A stretch of DNA of 29,207 bases from Paraglomus occultum (GCA_910592205.1 CAJVPJ010000311.1:1-29207), one strand, 5' to 3'. Shown: positions 11,706 through 22,711, numbered from the stretch's first letter. Translations and numbers: made by a program. Notes: a model not told the origin generated them from the sequence alone.

Positions 11706-12880
11706 TAACGAGAGGACAATTCAAGACTAGCGTTTTTGTGAGTTGTTCTGCGTGGCAGTTCAGTAAACTATATTTACCAGCCAAGAGCTTGTACGAATTA
11801 AGGCTAATCCTAATTGCATCTGTGATCGGTGGCATCAGACTTACTCCCAGTATGTCAAATTTATCGGCTAAGTATTTTGGGAGGCATTTCTTGTAATATC
11901 ACTATGTTATATTACATATAAGTATTTGGTACTATTTGGTATGATTTGGTTGGCAACAACATATTTTCTCGATGCTATATATGCGTATATCCGGACAATA
12001 AATATTGATTTGGAAATTATAAAGTACGCATTATTAGTGTAAAATGTATAATTCGATCGTAAGATTACCAGTCATGCAATTTAATTCCTAAGTACAACAA
12101 CTAATGACAGAGGTATACAATAAAAAGAGTAAAGACGTTCTTCCTCCCATTACTCTAACCATATGCAGATATTTGTTTACATTAGGCGTGAAGTGATCTG
12201 AGTATATTAATTACGTCATCATTTGTTGTACCGAGCCAAAATGATATACCCAACCCGATCGCCGTTTTAACTTAGCGGATGATGCCGAACTCACTACCTT
12301 AGCCCGCATAATCATTCTCAGATGCTTATTTTGATTAGTTCAATGACAAAAGGAGCAAGTCTAATAGATGCACTGCACTGTAGATATCACTGACTGTCAA
12401 TGCTTTCAAAGATTGAGATATAATACGTAAATAAAACTAATTACAGGTATTGAAAATGGCCACAAATCGATAAATTAAGTTATCGACGTGAAGAAATAAA
12501 CAATATATTAACCATACATTATCATTGTACGTAACAATGCTTAAATATCAATCCAATTCTATATATGATTCTGTTCTTCGAATACATATTAATTTGGAAA
12601 CGAAAGACAATACATTTCGTTACGGCTACGTTAGTATAGTTATCAACCCCTTTTTTGTGAAACTCTAATGATCATACTTATACGCAGGTACCATTCAACC
12701 TGTAAACAGAAGTACCATAATGATATATAAATGGACTTTTCCTTCCATTTACACCGATTCAACAAGTACTATTCAAGTATGGTATAATGTATCGAAAGAG
12801 TTGTACGCATGCATACAGATGGTGTAATGCATCCAAAGTGATGTTGATAAGATTATGATAGAATACCTTTTTTTTACATA
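11706..12880. other. Intergenic region, nothing recognised
   Basis: No supported frame. It lies between the transposon and the 3' end of the kinase at 12882-14188. Several TA-rich runs but no clear repeats. Confidence 0.45.
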
Positions 12881-12881
12881 C

Positions 12882-14188
12882 TTATACATTCAATATTTGT
12901 CTATTGTTTTTAGACCAATTTGAATAATGACAATAGGCTGTCCTGCACAAATCAAGACCTTTTGAGGGGCTCGTTGGTCGTAATAATTTTAGCCGGTCGT
13001 AAACTTGTTCACATGATGGCCGGTCGTCAGGACACTCCTTCCAACAATCGGAATACAGTGTAATATAGTCTTTAGGCAATCCGCAAATTTCGTTAACCTC
13101 ATCCTCATCACATTTTCCGCTGAGTCGACGAATGACAATCTCGTGGGTTTGATATCCATTACATGGAACTTGGCCACTAGCAATTTCCCAAAGCACATTT
13201 CCAAGGCTAAATATGTCGGATTTTTTTCCTCGTTTATACGACTTAGTCGTAAAGCACATCGGATCTATGTATGCCGGGTGTCCTCTACACCTTGACATGG
13301 ACGATTCTTGATTTGGATTACCAGATAAACCGAAGTCTGTTATTTTTGCAACGCCATCCTTAATAAGAATATTAGCAGATGTCTGCGTAAAAGCGATACA
13401 TTAATATATATTGTATAAACCGGATTATATTATACAATAAATTTTGATTTATATTGTCTAATGCAACAAATAATGTAGATACCAGATCTTTGTGTACAAT
13501 ATCGAGATCGTGCAAATGTTTCAATCCATTGGTAACGCCCAGGCCAAGTTTATACTTTTCTTCCCAACTCAGTTTATGAAAATTCTTGGACAAGTAATTG
13601 CACAAAGTTCCACCCTCAGCATACTCTAGAATCATATAACGTGTACCGTACCGATCTGTTTGTATTAAACAAAAATCAATTTAAAGTTTTCGCATTAGCC
13701 ACAACATTTGGTTTGACTGTGTCCATACAAAACAATGCAAGTAAAAAGTTAATCTATAGCAAAAATTTTCGCAATGCTTATATTATCAATTAAAAATCAT
13801 ATACTCGCCTTTATAAGACCCTAAAAACCCAATTATGTTCTGATTGGGAATATCATTCGCTCGCCGGTAAATGCTTACCTAATAACATAATGATGAGAGT
13901 AAAGTCAGTTTGAAAAGTATGTGAATGACAGGTAACATAGTAATTGTAAACAACCTCATTGTCAAATTCTTGGTCCTGTTTTTCTTTACTTTCATATCGA
14001 GTGGGCAACAGAGTTTTCATTGCGACTATTCTTCGAGATTTTTTCATTTTTCCTTTGAATACTGTGCTGTATCCCCCAACTGCCAAGAATTCTTGGACTA
14101 TTATATCGCTTGAATGATAGGTGTTAGGCGTATAACCCGTTGGGTCGCTTTTACGTGTCATGAGATCAACACTATTGGCAGAAACCAT
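12882..14188 (-). CDS. TKL-type protein kinase, four exons
   Basis: Exons 14188-13955, 13878-13809, 13655-13483 and 13382-12882 give 325 residues, essentially one kinase domain with a short N-terminus. Visible motifs are: glycine loop AVGGYSTV (36-43; the usual first Gly is Ala37 by position), VAMK with Lys58, alpha-C FDNE78, catalytic loop HKDLTSAN (D158, N163; Lys instead of Arg, so non-RD), DFG at 175-177, GHPAYIDP activation-segment end, and SDIFSLG in helix F. Intron 1 (phase 0) falls just after the alpha-C Glu, as in the two larger kinases of this window. Intron 2 is best explained with a GC donor (AAAG/GCGAGT), because the nearby GT (GTATAT at 13804) breaks the frame. Intron 3 is phase 0, after HKDL. 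Likely a cytosolic Ser/Thr signalling kinase; substrate unknown. Confidence 0.82.
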
Positions 14189-14218
14189 GTTGTCAAGAAA
14201 TTAACTTTAGATACCGTT

Positions 14219-14226
14219 CTTATATA
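14219..14226 (-). promoter_or_regulatory. Candidate TATA box of the four-exon kinase
   Basis: TATATAAG on the minus strand, about 31 nt before the ATG at 14188. If used, the 5' leader would be only a few nucleotides. Confidence 0.3.
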
Positions 14227-14229
14227 TGA

Positions 14230-15095
14230 GATTATCGTTACACGACTATATATGTCTTTTAATAGTAATACATACTCTACTCAAATGCATTTTACGCTTG
14301 TATAACAATACTTACAAAGAAATTGTTTACCATTAAATGTAGAAAAACTTGTATTAAAAGTATTATAAATGTAAAGGTAAAAACATTGTTGCTCGAATGC
14401 TGCATATGAAAGTAGTCTGAAATGAACTATTGTGTTGGTGCTCTATCATTATCGATTATAGTCGCCCACAGGTGCTTTTTGCGTAAGTTGGTATATTAAT
14501 CAATCATAAATATTAAAATATTTAATATGTCGAAAGATAGCGACTTGAAGTTGAAATCATCTTTTCTGCCGAGTTGATATAGATATTAGCATTTGACTAT
14601 ATTAAGTGCGCATATGTTGGCTAATGACACAAACGATAAGGTACCGTTTACAACCAAAACAGGAACTGCTTGAATAAGCCATGATCAAACTTTTCCTGAT
14701 CGAATTTTGTATAAAATATCAAGTCTTTAGTTACTGACTTGCTTTTTGAAAGTTGTCGCATTAGCGTTAATCTTCAGAGAAAAGGTTTTCACAATCAGCC
14801 CAGCTATTTTGTCAAGCGTTATGCTAAGCTGCTTTGCTTCAGAATATTGGTTGCTCTTGTTAAGTTATAAAGTTCTCACATCTCCACGTTTTTAATGCCA
14901 TGCGAGCAGTTGGTTTGTGTTACACTCGCCGTTTATTTTACTTATATCTAATTTCTAATAGAAATTTATTTAAGGTATCTTAAACCGCGTTAGCAGAAAG
15001 CAAAGCTATCGACCGTCAGCGTTTTAGACGGAAAAAGCGATAAATAAATACAAAACAAAACAAGGTGTTATCAGTGGTCGGAATAGAAAAAACGG
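14230..15095. other. Intergenic region, nothing recognised
   Basis: No open frame with recognisable content on either strand, and no RNA gene seen. Confidence 0.4.
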
Positions 15096-15567
15096 ACTTT
15101 TAATTATACTGTATGTATTTTATTACAATTTAGCAATAATTATTATTACCAAAAACAAAATTGACATTTGTTCCAGCATATTCAGAAGGCACTGTATGTC
15201 GAAGTGCAGTGATGGGGTTGATCGACATTGGAACCAAACGTTCGTCGGGACATAATATTATGTTAATTGTCAATACGACTCACATAAAGAGTAAGTTTTA
15301 TGTGAAAAAAAGACCAAGTTTAACTGCAAAACGATTACATCAAAATAATTTATTATGATTGGATTAACCACAGTCAAGACTGGCCGTCAATGACAGACCA
15401 AAAACCAAGTTTGAATAAAAGATGACTACGGTTGGAGAATATAAGACTTGAAGCTCTCGGTTACGAATGCTCTTACAACAGCCGGTAAACGTAAGAGATT
15501 ATATCCTTCAAAAACACAAAGTGTGAGATTTTGTGTATACTAAACGACTAAATACGTCTCATTATAC

Positions 15568-15993
15568 TCACCTCCAAATACAACAAAGAAAATTGGCAGG
15601 TCCAGGACATAATCCTTGAACGAAGGGGGGGGGGGGGGGAGCAAAAGGAAGATTAAAACCAAGATTCTGCAAAGGTTACTAAAAGAGATACTATTACTAA
15701 CCTCTCTGATAATGACCAATGCAACGCTGCAGACCCTCCCACTGACAATTTGATGCTAAGTCTGGGTTTCGTGCACAGTCTTCTTTATAACAACATTTAA
15801 CGTCTGCAGGGTCATTTGGACAGAAGCCAGACCGGTATTGTCCTCCACTACGACGGCAATCACCAGTGTGAATACATACACCTGGGCCGTGTTGCGGATC
15901 GTCACACGGACCGTTGAGAGCGGCGTCTACGGCAAACAGCAGACAGCAAAAAAAGACGGTAGCTTGGATAGCGTAATTCTTGAATTGGTACAT
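15568..15993 (-). CDS. Secreted 12-cysteine protein with two Cys-rich motifs
   Basis: Exons 15993-15702 and 15614-15568 join in phase 1 across an 87-nt intron (donor GTTAGT, acceptor TTCAAG) to give 112 residues. Residues 1-24 are a signal peptide. The mature chain has 12 cysteines: C30, 40, 46, 58, 67, 68, then 73, 83, 91, 100, 108, 109, forming two units that end FCPNDPADVKCC and LCPGPANFLCC. This C-x5-C ... CP-x-DPADVKCC type of unit is found at the N-terminus of fungal secreted NlpC/P60, GH24/25-like and related wall-active enzymes (family memory, not searched). Here it stands alone with no catalytic domain. The second unit is completed only by splicing, which supports the intron. A stop follows at once (TGA overlapping a GTGAGT). 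In-frame codons continue upstream to 16131, but the ATG at 15993 gives the signal peptide directly. Confidence 0.8.
15625..15639. repeat. G15/C15 homopolymer in an intron
   Basis: Fifteen G on the plus strand, which is C15 in the sense of the minus-strand 12-Cys gene. It ends 10 nt before the 3' splice site (exon start 15614), where a polypyrimidine tract is expected. Confidence 0.9.
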
Positions 15994-16029
15994 CTTTTGA
16001 AAAGCAAAAGAAATAAGTTTCAGGATAAG

Positions 16030-16035
16030 TTTATA
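16030..16035 (-). promoter_or_regulatory. Candidate TATA box of the 12-Cys gene
   Basis: TATAAA on the minus strand, 37 nt upstream of the ATG at 15993. In copy B the matching site has changed to TATAAC. Confidence 0.35.
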
Positions 16036-16484
16036 ACGTTTGTTCTTAATCGACACGTGATCATTTCTCATTATGACATCATTACTTATACATGACCTGT
16101 TGCTAGTCACTAAAATAGAAGTCGCCCTCACTTAAATTTTCCTGCACGTTTAACATTAATACAAATAATTATATTCTCTTCTTTTTTTTACAGACAGGTT
16201 AGATACAACATTTAATCACCCTGATCGGTCTGGACCTGATCATTTTATAATATAAAAATTTAAATGTAACACATTCACACACACGTAAAAATGGAAATCC
16301 CCCAAAATGGCCATTCTAACGTTCATGTAATAACAAGCCTTATTATTATAGACATCTCTTCTTTAAATCTTTTGCTTACCAATGATACTGGTCTCTGCAG
16401 TTATAATAATTATCATAAACTACGATAATTGCTTTGTGTAACATTTCTCATACTTGACTTGTTTAAAGAATCTACGGACCATTA

Positions 16485-17470
16485 ATTATACTGTATGTAT
16501 TTCACCAAAATTGGCGATAAAATCAGAATCGATATTTTGTTTTTGCTATAATATTTACATTGCTGTACTATAAGCAACAGTTGTTTTTTTACTTTATTCG
16601 CCATATCCGGAAGGCATTTCAAGGTGATAAACGAACGCTGGACTAAAAATATCTTAATGGAGTGCCGATATATCCTGCTTAAAGGGTGTGAGTTTAAAAA
16701 ACCCCCTAAGTTTAAGGCAAATGAAGAATTTATTATAATTATGCAGGTAAATTAATCACACAAATGGTTACCATCACGCAATGAGATACTAAAGACCAAA
16801 CTCGAATAAAAAATGACTGCTATTTGGAAGATGGATAACTATAACGAAACTTGAACTAAAGCCCATTCACCTGTGGGAATACACACACCTGGGCCATTTA
16901 CCGGATCGGTACACGGACCGTTGAGGCGTCTACAGTAAACAGCAGATAATAAAAAAAGAAAATAGTTTGGATAGAGTAATTTTTGAATTGAAACATTTTT
17001 TAAAAGACTTAAAGAAACCAGTATCAGGATAATGTTATAAAGTGCTCTTAATCGACACATGATCAATTATCATTATGACATCATTAGTTATGCATGACTT
17101 GTTGCTAGCGATTTATGAGTAATAATAATCGTCACTTTCCCCAAATAGTTATCTTCTCACCGACTATGACATGACGGAAATTGTTGCTTAGCTACAAACA
17201 TCTAATTAATAGTGTTAAATGTATTATATTAAATATGCACGTAAGTTGTTGAAAAACTTCCGAAATGGTTGGCATTCTAAAATCTAACAATACTGATGGT
17301 TTTAATAAAGTCTTACTTGAGACTTTTTTTTTTAGATTATTTCGCTTACAAATAATACTAGTCTCTCCCATGGTTATACGTAATTGCAACATGCATTTCA
17401 AGAGTCTCGAAGAATCTGCGTTAATAGTTGGGCAAAACCGATTTCAAGCAACTTACTCAAAAAGAACAAC
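16485..17470. repeat. Tandem segmental duplication, copy B
   Basis: Directly follows copy A in the same orientation and shares the landmarks listed for it. It is shorter, mainly because about 0.4 kb around the gene's second half and intron is missing. Boundaries are approximate. Confidence 0.65.
16836..16996 (-). pseudogene. Truncated, frameshifted copy of the 12-Cys protein gene
   Basis: The minus-strand ATG at 16996 opens a signal peptide matching the intact gene (MFQFKNYSIQ against MYQFKNYAIQ). A 4-nt deletion near 16924, just after the VDA signal-cleavage region, throws the mature part out of frame. In the shifted frame the first motif continues as LNGPC and GPGVCIPTGE, then runs into sequence that lies beyond the 3' end of the intact gene. 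So the DCRRSGG-to-CCIW part, the intron and its C15 tract have been deleted. It cannot encode the cysteine-rich fold. Confidence 0.8.
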
Positions 17471-18655
17471 AAGAGTTGTGATATATGCAAAATTTAATAA
17501 ACTGCCTAATTATTTTATTTTCGCTTGTCAATATTGAAATCTCCACGTATTGTAGTCACGTTCATCCGCATCATAAATTACATATATATCTCGAATTATA
17601 AACCCGTGTAATAATAATAAGATGATGGAGTATGTTCTGACCCATTCCGAATTTAACATACTCAATAATAATATAATACCAGTAAATTAAAATTATGAAT
17701 AGTAGTGACGTGTTAATTGCCTTACGATCTTTTTAGCCTAATTATTTTGACCATACTCAATTGTTCAATTGTTCTATTCTTTGTAAATGGTCTGAATTAT
17801 CTTACAATTATTTTTTTGACTAGCATACAAACTTTCGGAAAGGCGTAAATTATATGGGTTAATACAAACTTTTATGTGTTTATATTAGCATTAACATGAC
17901 ATGGTTTATTTATACTAAACGCGTTTATGTTGATGCTATAAAATTTAGTGAAACGATTTACTTGTGTTAATCAGTTTAATATTAAGCACAAATTTTCTCT
18001 TTATTCGAACAATATGCTTGGAACAATATGATGACTAGAACGTGAAATAAGTCTATCAATGGCTCATAGTCGACGAATCGAGGAAAATGTATTGTTAGAT
18101 TTGACTTACTGATAGGAATAGTTGATGTAGCGTATAAGAGTGAAGTTGCTCCAAGCCGTCAGCATTACTAATATATGTAATGGCACGTCAAATAGTCAGT
18201 CTTACACGTTACTATAAGTACGCATTGTTGCGCGGGTTGTTAGACCGCTGGTGTAGCAGCTCGTATTACAACCGTTGTTGTACACTACACAATACTTCAA
18301 GTAGCTTATTTCATTATTTATTGCGCACTGACAAACCCTGAACGACCAGAACAGTTGTGTAGTCGGTCAATTATCAACTTTTTCAATTAAATAATTGCTT
18401 TTCGAATTATACATAAAATGTTTTTCTGACCAAGCGATTGTTCTAGGTATATGTTACACACAAGCGTTGTTTTGGCCCAATCATAAAAGGATAAAGCGCT
18501 TTAATCACATGACACTAATAACGATTTTAAATTAATGAATGCCAGATTTAACTGCATTAAGAAAAACCAAGTATGTAAAAACTTGGCTAAACATCTAATG
18601 TGTAATGACTTGCTGTTGATAAACCTCATTATCTTCATTTCATCGTGTAGTGATA
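17470..18655. other. Intergenic region, nothing recognised
   Basis: Strongly AT-rich, with no supported coding or RNA feature. It lies beyond the 3' end of the minus-strand kinase and copy B of the duplication. Confidence 0.4.
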
Positions 18656-18657
18656 AT

Positions 18658-21390
18658 CTAAATATCTTCGGGAAGAAAAAGGTCAACCTGTTTGCTATCT
18701 GCATGCAGGAGATCGGGGGGAAGGGGGGGGGGGGGTCAGTTAGCGTCTCATCGTGAATGCTATCAAACATGTATACTATTCACGGTTTCCGTACCTGTAG
18801 AATCGTTGCGGTTTCTCGGTCTGGGCAAATCACCAGTAGGTATCAGCCTGCTCGAATATTTAGTTTCCTTTTCCATACGCGATAAAGATTTGAGGCCCGT
18901 ATTCTTGTAAATAGCATTCCACGGATTATCATCAGATTTACTTCTATCGGCTTCGTGGAAGAGGTCCTCAATCTGCCTATGAATCTGCCATATGTTTGGA
19001 CGCTTGTTCTGATCCGCGTTACAACACTTTTCGGCAAGTTTCCTGTACCCTGCTGGCGTTGAATCGGGAATCGTGGGTCGCAATCCATTCATGATTTCGC
19101 ATGCTAAATTCCTGTCAAACATTCTGTCCCTGAAGGGCGGCTCACCATTGGCGATCAGGTACATTAGAATACCGAAAGCGTAAACATCAGACTTTTGAGT
19201 GAATTTATTGGTATGAAAAACTTCCGGAGCAACGTAAGGTAGGACGCCTCGAACGGTAGAGGAATCTGACTTGGACGAATTTGCCGATTGAGACAGTCCG
19301 AGATCGCATATAAATGGCTTGACGAACTGTGCTCCGTCGTCATCCTTGTTCAAAACGATGTTTCCACCGTGAAGATCGCAATGTATTAGCTGTTCGTTGT
19401 GGATAGTCATCAGATGTTCCGCTATATCCTTCAAGCACCATAACTTGTGCATCCATGTCAAGCTGTTAATGTTCTCTTCCAAATAATTCAAGAGATTTCC
19501 GCCATTAGCATATTGCATAATTATCATGTAGTCGTTTGTTATCGGTTCTTTCACGATACCGTATACTTTAAGAAATCCGCTCAATTTACAAAGAGCATGA
19601 TTTTTAAACTGACAAATAGATTAAATTAAATGAATCAATGGGCACGAATATTTGCGCATTTATTAAATTAAGAATCGATGTTAATATTTACCTCAGAAAT
19701 AAATAATTCCGGCGTTTGATCTGAATTCTTATACCGTTTTAGAACAACAGGCTTGTTAAAGGCACTACACCTGGCAGTGTAGACTGTTCCATAACCACCA
19801 GATCCTATCTCTTGGATTTCATCAAAATCTTCATATTTCAACAAATGGAGCCTGTTGTGATTGCGCATAGTTACAACTCGTATGAACCGTTCTAGAATTG
19901 GACCCATGTTAAAGTAATACACCAAATAGTAGTTTCGAGTAAACGGCTCTTGACTAATTCCAGCTATCCAAATGTTATCAGGCGTTAATATTTTCGGTTC
20001 GTCGTCTACTAGCTTTGGATAGATATTAATATGCGATACGGTTGAAAAAAAGTAAATTGTTCGGTAAAACAAATAACTAGCTCACTTGATAGAAATCGAA
20101 TGATTGAGCATTCCGCCCATCAACTATCTTTTTGAGCATCACGTTCGCCAACTGAGTTCCAGTCACTGTTGATTCAGACCAGTCTGCCGTATACGTACAT
20201 CCATGGGGTAACGACGATTCCTTTTGTATGTTTGTCAAGTGAGCAAACTCTATTCCTTGCAAGTAACTATCAAACCTATTCTTCGCGTTAGTCCATGACG
20301 CTTTTATGAACGAGTCTAGAGATTCGTTACCGGTCGTCCAATCGAGAGGATTTGGTTCCTTGCACGCCCAACAGAATACGCTGATACTGGGATCGAAAGG
20401 TTGGAGACATGCCAAACATAACCTGTCCTTATCTTCGATTTTGGCTTTAATCAAATAGTATTTTTTCTTATAATCATAGTAGGTGAATCCGATGCTAGAC
20501 CAAACTCTAGTGTCGCTGATATCTGGATGGTCATGACATAACTATTTGAAATATGGGGTCCTTACAAATCAATGATACTTGATAGAGGAATGATTAGATT
20601 AATACGAACGGCTCTTGGCTTTACCTGGTAATAGTATAAATCATCGGATTCATCTGGTGTGTTTAGTGGAATCAATTCCACGTTTGCATACAAAGTAGAA
20701 TTATATGGCAGACCCCTTAATAATGGAAGAGGAGATGAAATATTTTCAAGTCGAGTAAATGGGATCCATTCCAGATAGGCTTCATTTGCTGATTTTGTTT
20801 GTGTTTGATCGCTTTATTATCTCATCAATTTGCTCATTGTCGCTGGACCACCCACTTGATAATTCCTTATGCCCGCAGATGCACCATATAGGACTGCATC
20901 TAAGTATCCCGCATGCAGAGCAGAATCCAAATATAGAGTAGTATTCGTAAAACACTTTGCTGGCGACCAGATAATACTTATTTTCTTTACTCCTGGTAAA
21001 CCCGCATATCCGTTCATTACGAGACTTGAGCCATAATCTGTATCGTTTAAACTGGTCCACGTTGGATAGATCGGAATGCTCGAAACTTAAAAGTGAGTAA
21101 ATCCTGGCCAGCTCACGAACGAATTCTTCTGTACATTCGTCGCTCGTTAATAGGATCAGGACAACTGGCTCATCCCATGTTTTATCCTTGGCTGTGCGAA
21201 AGTGCCTAGCGAAACAAGTAGTTTTGTCTGAAGAATTTTGAACTGGACCTATGTGTTGGAGCCTTGAGTAGGGAATCCATTTGAAACAGGTATTTGGTTT
21301 GATTAGCTGATCAAGTGCAGGACATCCAGAAATAGTTTCGTATAATTTAAAGAACGTAACACAGGCAGTAGTTATCTTGCGGATCCCATA
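18658..21390 (-). CDS. Large TKL kinase with tandem degenerate N-lobes and Cys fingers (frameshifted paralog)
   Basis: Exons (minus): about 21390-20625, 20541-20086, 20012-19692, 19608-18795 and a probable short last exon 18698-18658; if the last intron is retained the frame stops at 18763. Order: degenerate N-lobe, Cys finger (GFCSACG...WCICG), WSSDNEQIDEII linker, second degenerate N-lobe, finger two (CLAC...CWAC), WTTGNESLDSFI linker, third N-lobe, then a full kinase with GSGGYGTV, VVLK, HCDLHGGN (non-RD), DLG in place of DFG, and APE. Homologous exon by exon to the plus-strand kinase at 24638. One extra base in the A4 run at 20793-20796 shifts the frame between the first linker and AYLEWIP. 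No ATG opens the first exon: a stop precedes 21390. An ATG-initiated frame from 21427 may join after a second one-base shift near 21345-21355. It is a pseudogene, or the assembly has homopolymer errors. Confidence 0.7.
18715..18735. repeat. G6-AA-G13 tract (poly-C in gene sense)
   Basis: G6 at 18715-18720 and G13 at 18723-18735. On the minus strand these are C13, TT, C6, lying 17 nt before the acceptor GCAG that opens the proposed last exon (18698) of the kinase. The position matches the C15 tract of the 12-Cys gene intron. Confidence 0.85.
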
Positions 21391-21427
21391 TTAACATCTT
21401 CTTATGTAACATTCCGTCATCGCTCAT

Positions 21428-22012
21428 GTGATACAACAATTGTAAGGACGACTCTTTTTCGCTGTGTCTGGTATGTACCGATATCTATTATTTTTCGAAA
21501 CGCGGTTTGGTGTGTGCCAAGACATTTGATCTGTGCACACGAAAACGGGGGTAGCGAGTAAACAAGAGTGAAAAATGGGTAATTCAGTGATATTGAGTGA
21601 TGTAAAGTCAAAGAGAATTTAATCCGTGTTCTTATGTTGATAGCAATTTATGTTCCCTAACATTAGATTTAAACATCCCATAATATATATATACATTGAT
21701 AAAGAAAATATGAGCTATAATGGAGTTGGATATTAACATATCGTCAAACAATCCACTTGCCAAGTTGCCAAGATACCAGCAGGCAGCGCCAAGCGCCAAT
21801 CAGGAATGATCGACGGGATTTGTCAAATGTTTTAACTCTAAATGAAGGTGTGCAGAGATTTGATTGGATGACTCGTTTCTCTTATTGTTAAATGCACATT
21901 GCTATTAAGACACGACGATACTATTCAGTCTACGATATATCCCTGTCCAGTAACATAAGTTTATATTAACATTTTTAAGGCATACATTTTAAAGTATTCA
22001 TGCAAACAAAAG
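21428..22012. other. Intergenic region between divergent genes
   Basis: Lies between the 5' end of the minus-strand kinase and the secreted-protein gene at 22057. A TA-rich run (about 21679-21695) could serve the kinase as a TATA element. No gene seen. Confidence 0.4.
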
Positions 22013-22020
22013 TATAAAAG
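22013..22020 (+). promoter_or_regulatory. TATA box of the 144-aa secreted protein gene
   Basis: TATAAAAG, 44 nt upstream of the ATG at 22057, implying a very short 5' leader. Confidence 0.55.
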
Positions 22021-22056
22021 AAGTAACGCCCACTTTTTATCGACAAATTCGTTACC

Positions 22057-22491
22057 ATGAAACCAAACTCTGTTTTTGTTATCGGCTACCTATTCCTTTT
22101 CTTCTTTGTTTCATGTGCCGCTCCGTATCCTCATAGAATAAACCGCGCGTACGATGATTTTGCGGTTGCCGTGTTTGAAGGACATGAAAGAAAAGGATTT
22201 ACCGTAAACGGACTAGTCATAATTTATAGCCAAGGAAAGAAAACTATTGCTCACGGACAATGGAATACTGGCTTCGAAAATAGCAGTTGGAAAGATTACG
22301 AAATCCTCATTATGCCACACAACCATGAACAAACGTTCGACCTAACACCTCATATTTCAGCAATTGAAATTGGTCAAATTACGCGTTGGAAACTAGAGGT
22401 TTCTGAAACCCCGGTTAGTTATTTAAAATACCAAAGTATAATTGTCAAGTACAAAAAGACAAAGATAGGTTCGGCACTTATCCACGGCTGA
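22057..22491 (+). CDS. Secreted protein of unknown function, 144 aa
   Basis: A single exon with a clear start: MKPNSV followed by a Phe/Leu-rich core and SCAAP gives a signal peptide of about 21 residues. The mature part is a hydrophilic, probably beta-rich domain with alternating hydrophobic residues (FAVAVFEG, GFTVNGLVIIYSQ, WKDYEILIMP, RWKLEVSE) and no cysteine after residue 20. It therefore differs from the Cys-rich secreted proteins elsewhere in the window. I do not recognise the family. No transmembrane segment follows the signal, and no catalytic motif is visible. It sits alone between two divergent kinase paralogs. Good TATA box and a downstream polyadenylation signal support a real transcription unit. 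Confidence 0.78.
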   Translation: MKPNSVFVIGYLFLFFFVSCAAPYPHRINRAYDDFAVAVFEGHERKGFTVNGLVIIYSQGKKTIAHGQWNTGFENSSWKDYEILIMPHNHEQTFDLTPHISAIEIGQITRWKLEVSETPVSYLKYQSIIVKYKKTKIGSALIHG

Positions 22492-22705
22492 CGGAGAGGA
22501 GAGGTTAATCCAAGTCTATATGGTGACGATTTTGAACAATGGTCTAATTTACGTTTATTGTTATTAAGTAATGTACTTTACGTGTTTGGATTATTCAAGG
22601 TTATTCATGTACGTAACAAAAGTAAGATTTTATTATCACATGTTTTAGAAACTAGTATTTTAAAGTTTAAGGATTCTTCACATAAGCTGTTATATGTGTA
22701 GAGTA

Positions 22706-22711
22706 AATAAA
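22706..22711 (+). terminator. Candidate polyadenylation signal
   Basis: AATAAA about 215 nt after the stop of the 144-aa secreted protein gene; no nearer copy is present. Confidence 0.35.

Larger units (their letters stand above)
15095..16470. repeat. Tandem segmental duplication, copy A
   Basis: This segment contains the intact 12-Cys gene. Matching landmarks with copy B include: ttaattatactgtatgtatt at about 15102 against 16485; a stretch ending gaataaaagatgact at 15413 against 16804; the coding region; tgacctgttgctag at 16094 against 17096; and cttaccaatgatactggtct at 16374 against 17345. Boundaries are approximate. Similarity is imperfect, so the duplication is not recent. Confidence 0.7.

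Noticed and set aside
15161-15358. Plus frame starting MTFVPAYSEG
   Set aside because: Not conserved in the matching part of duplication copy B and lacks any motif.
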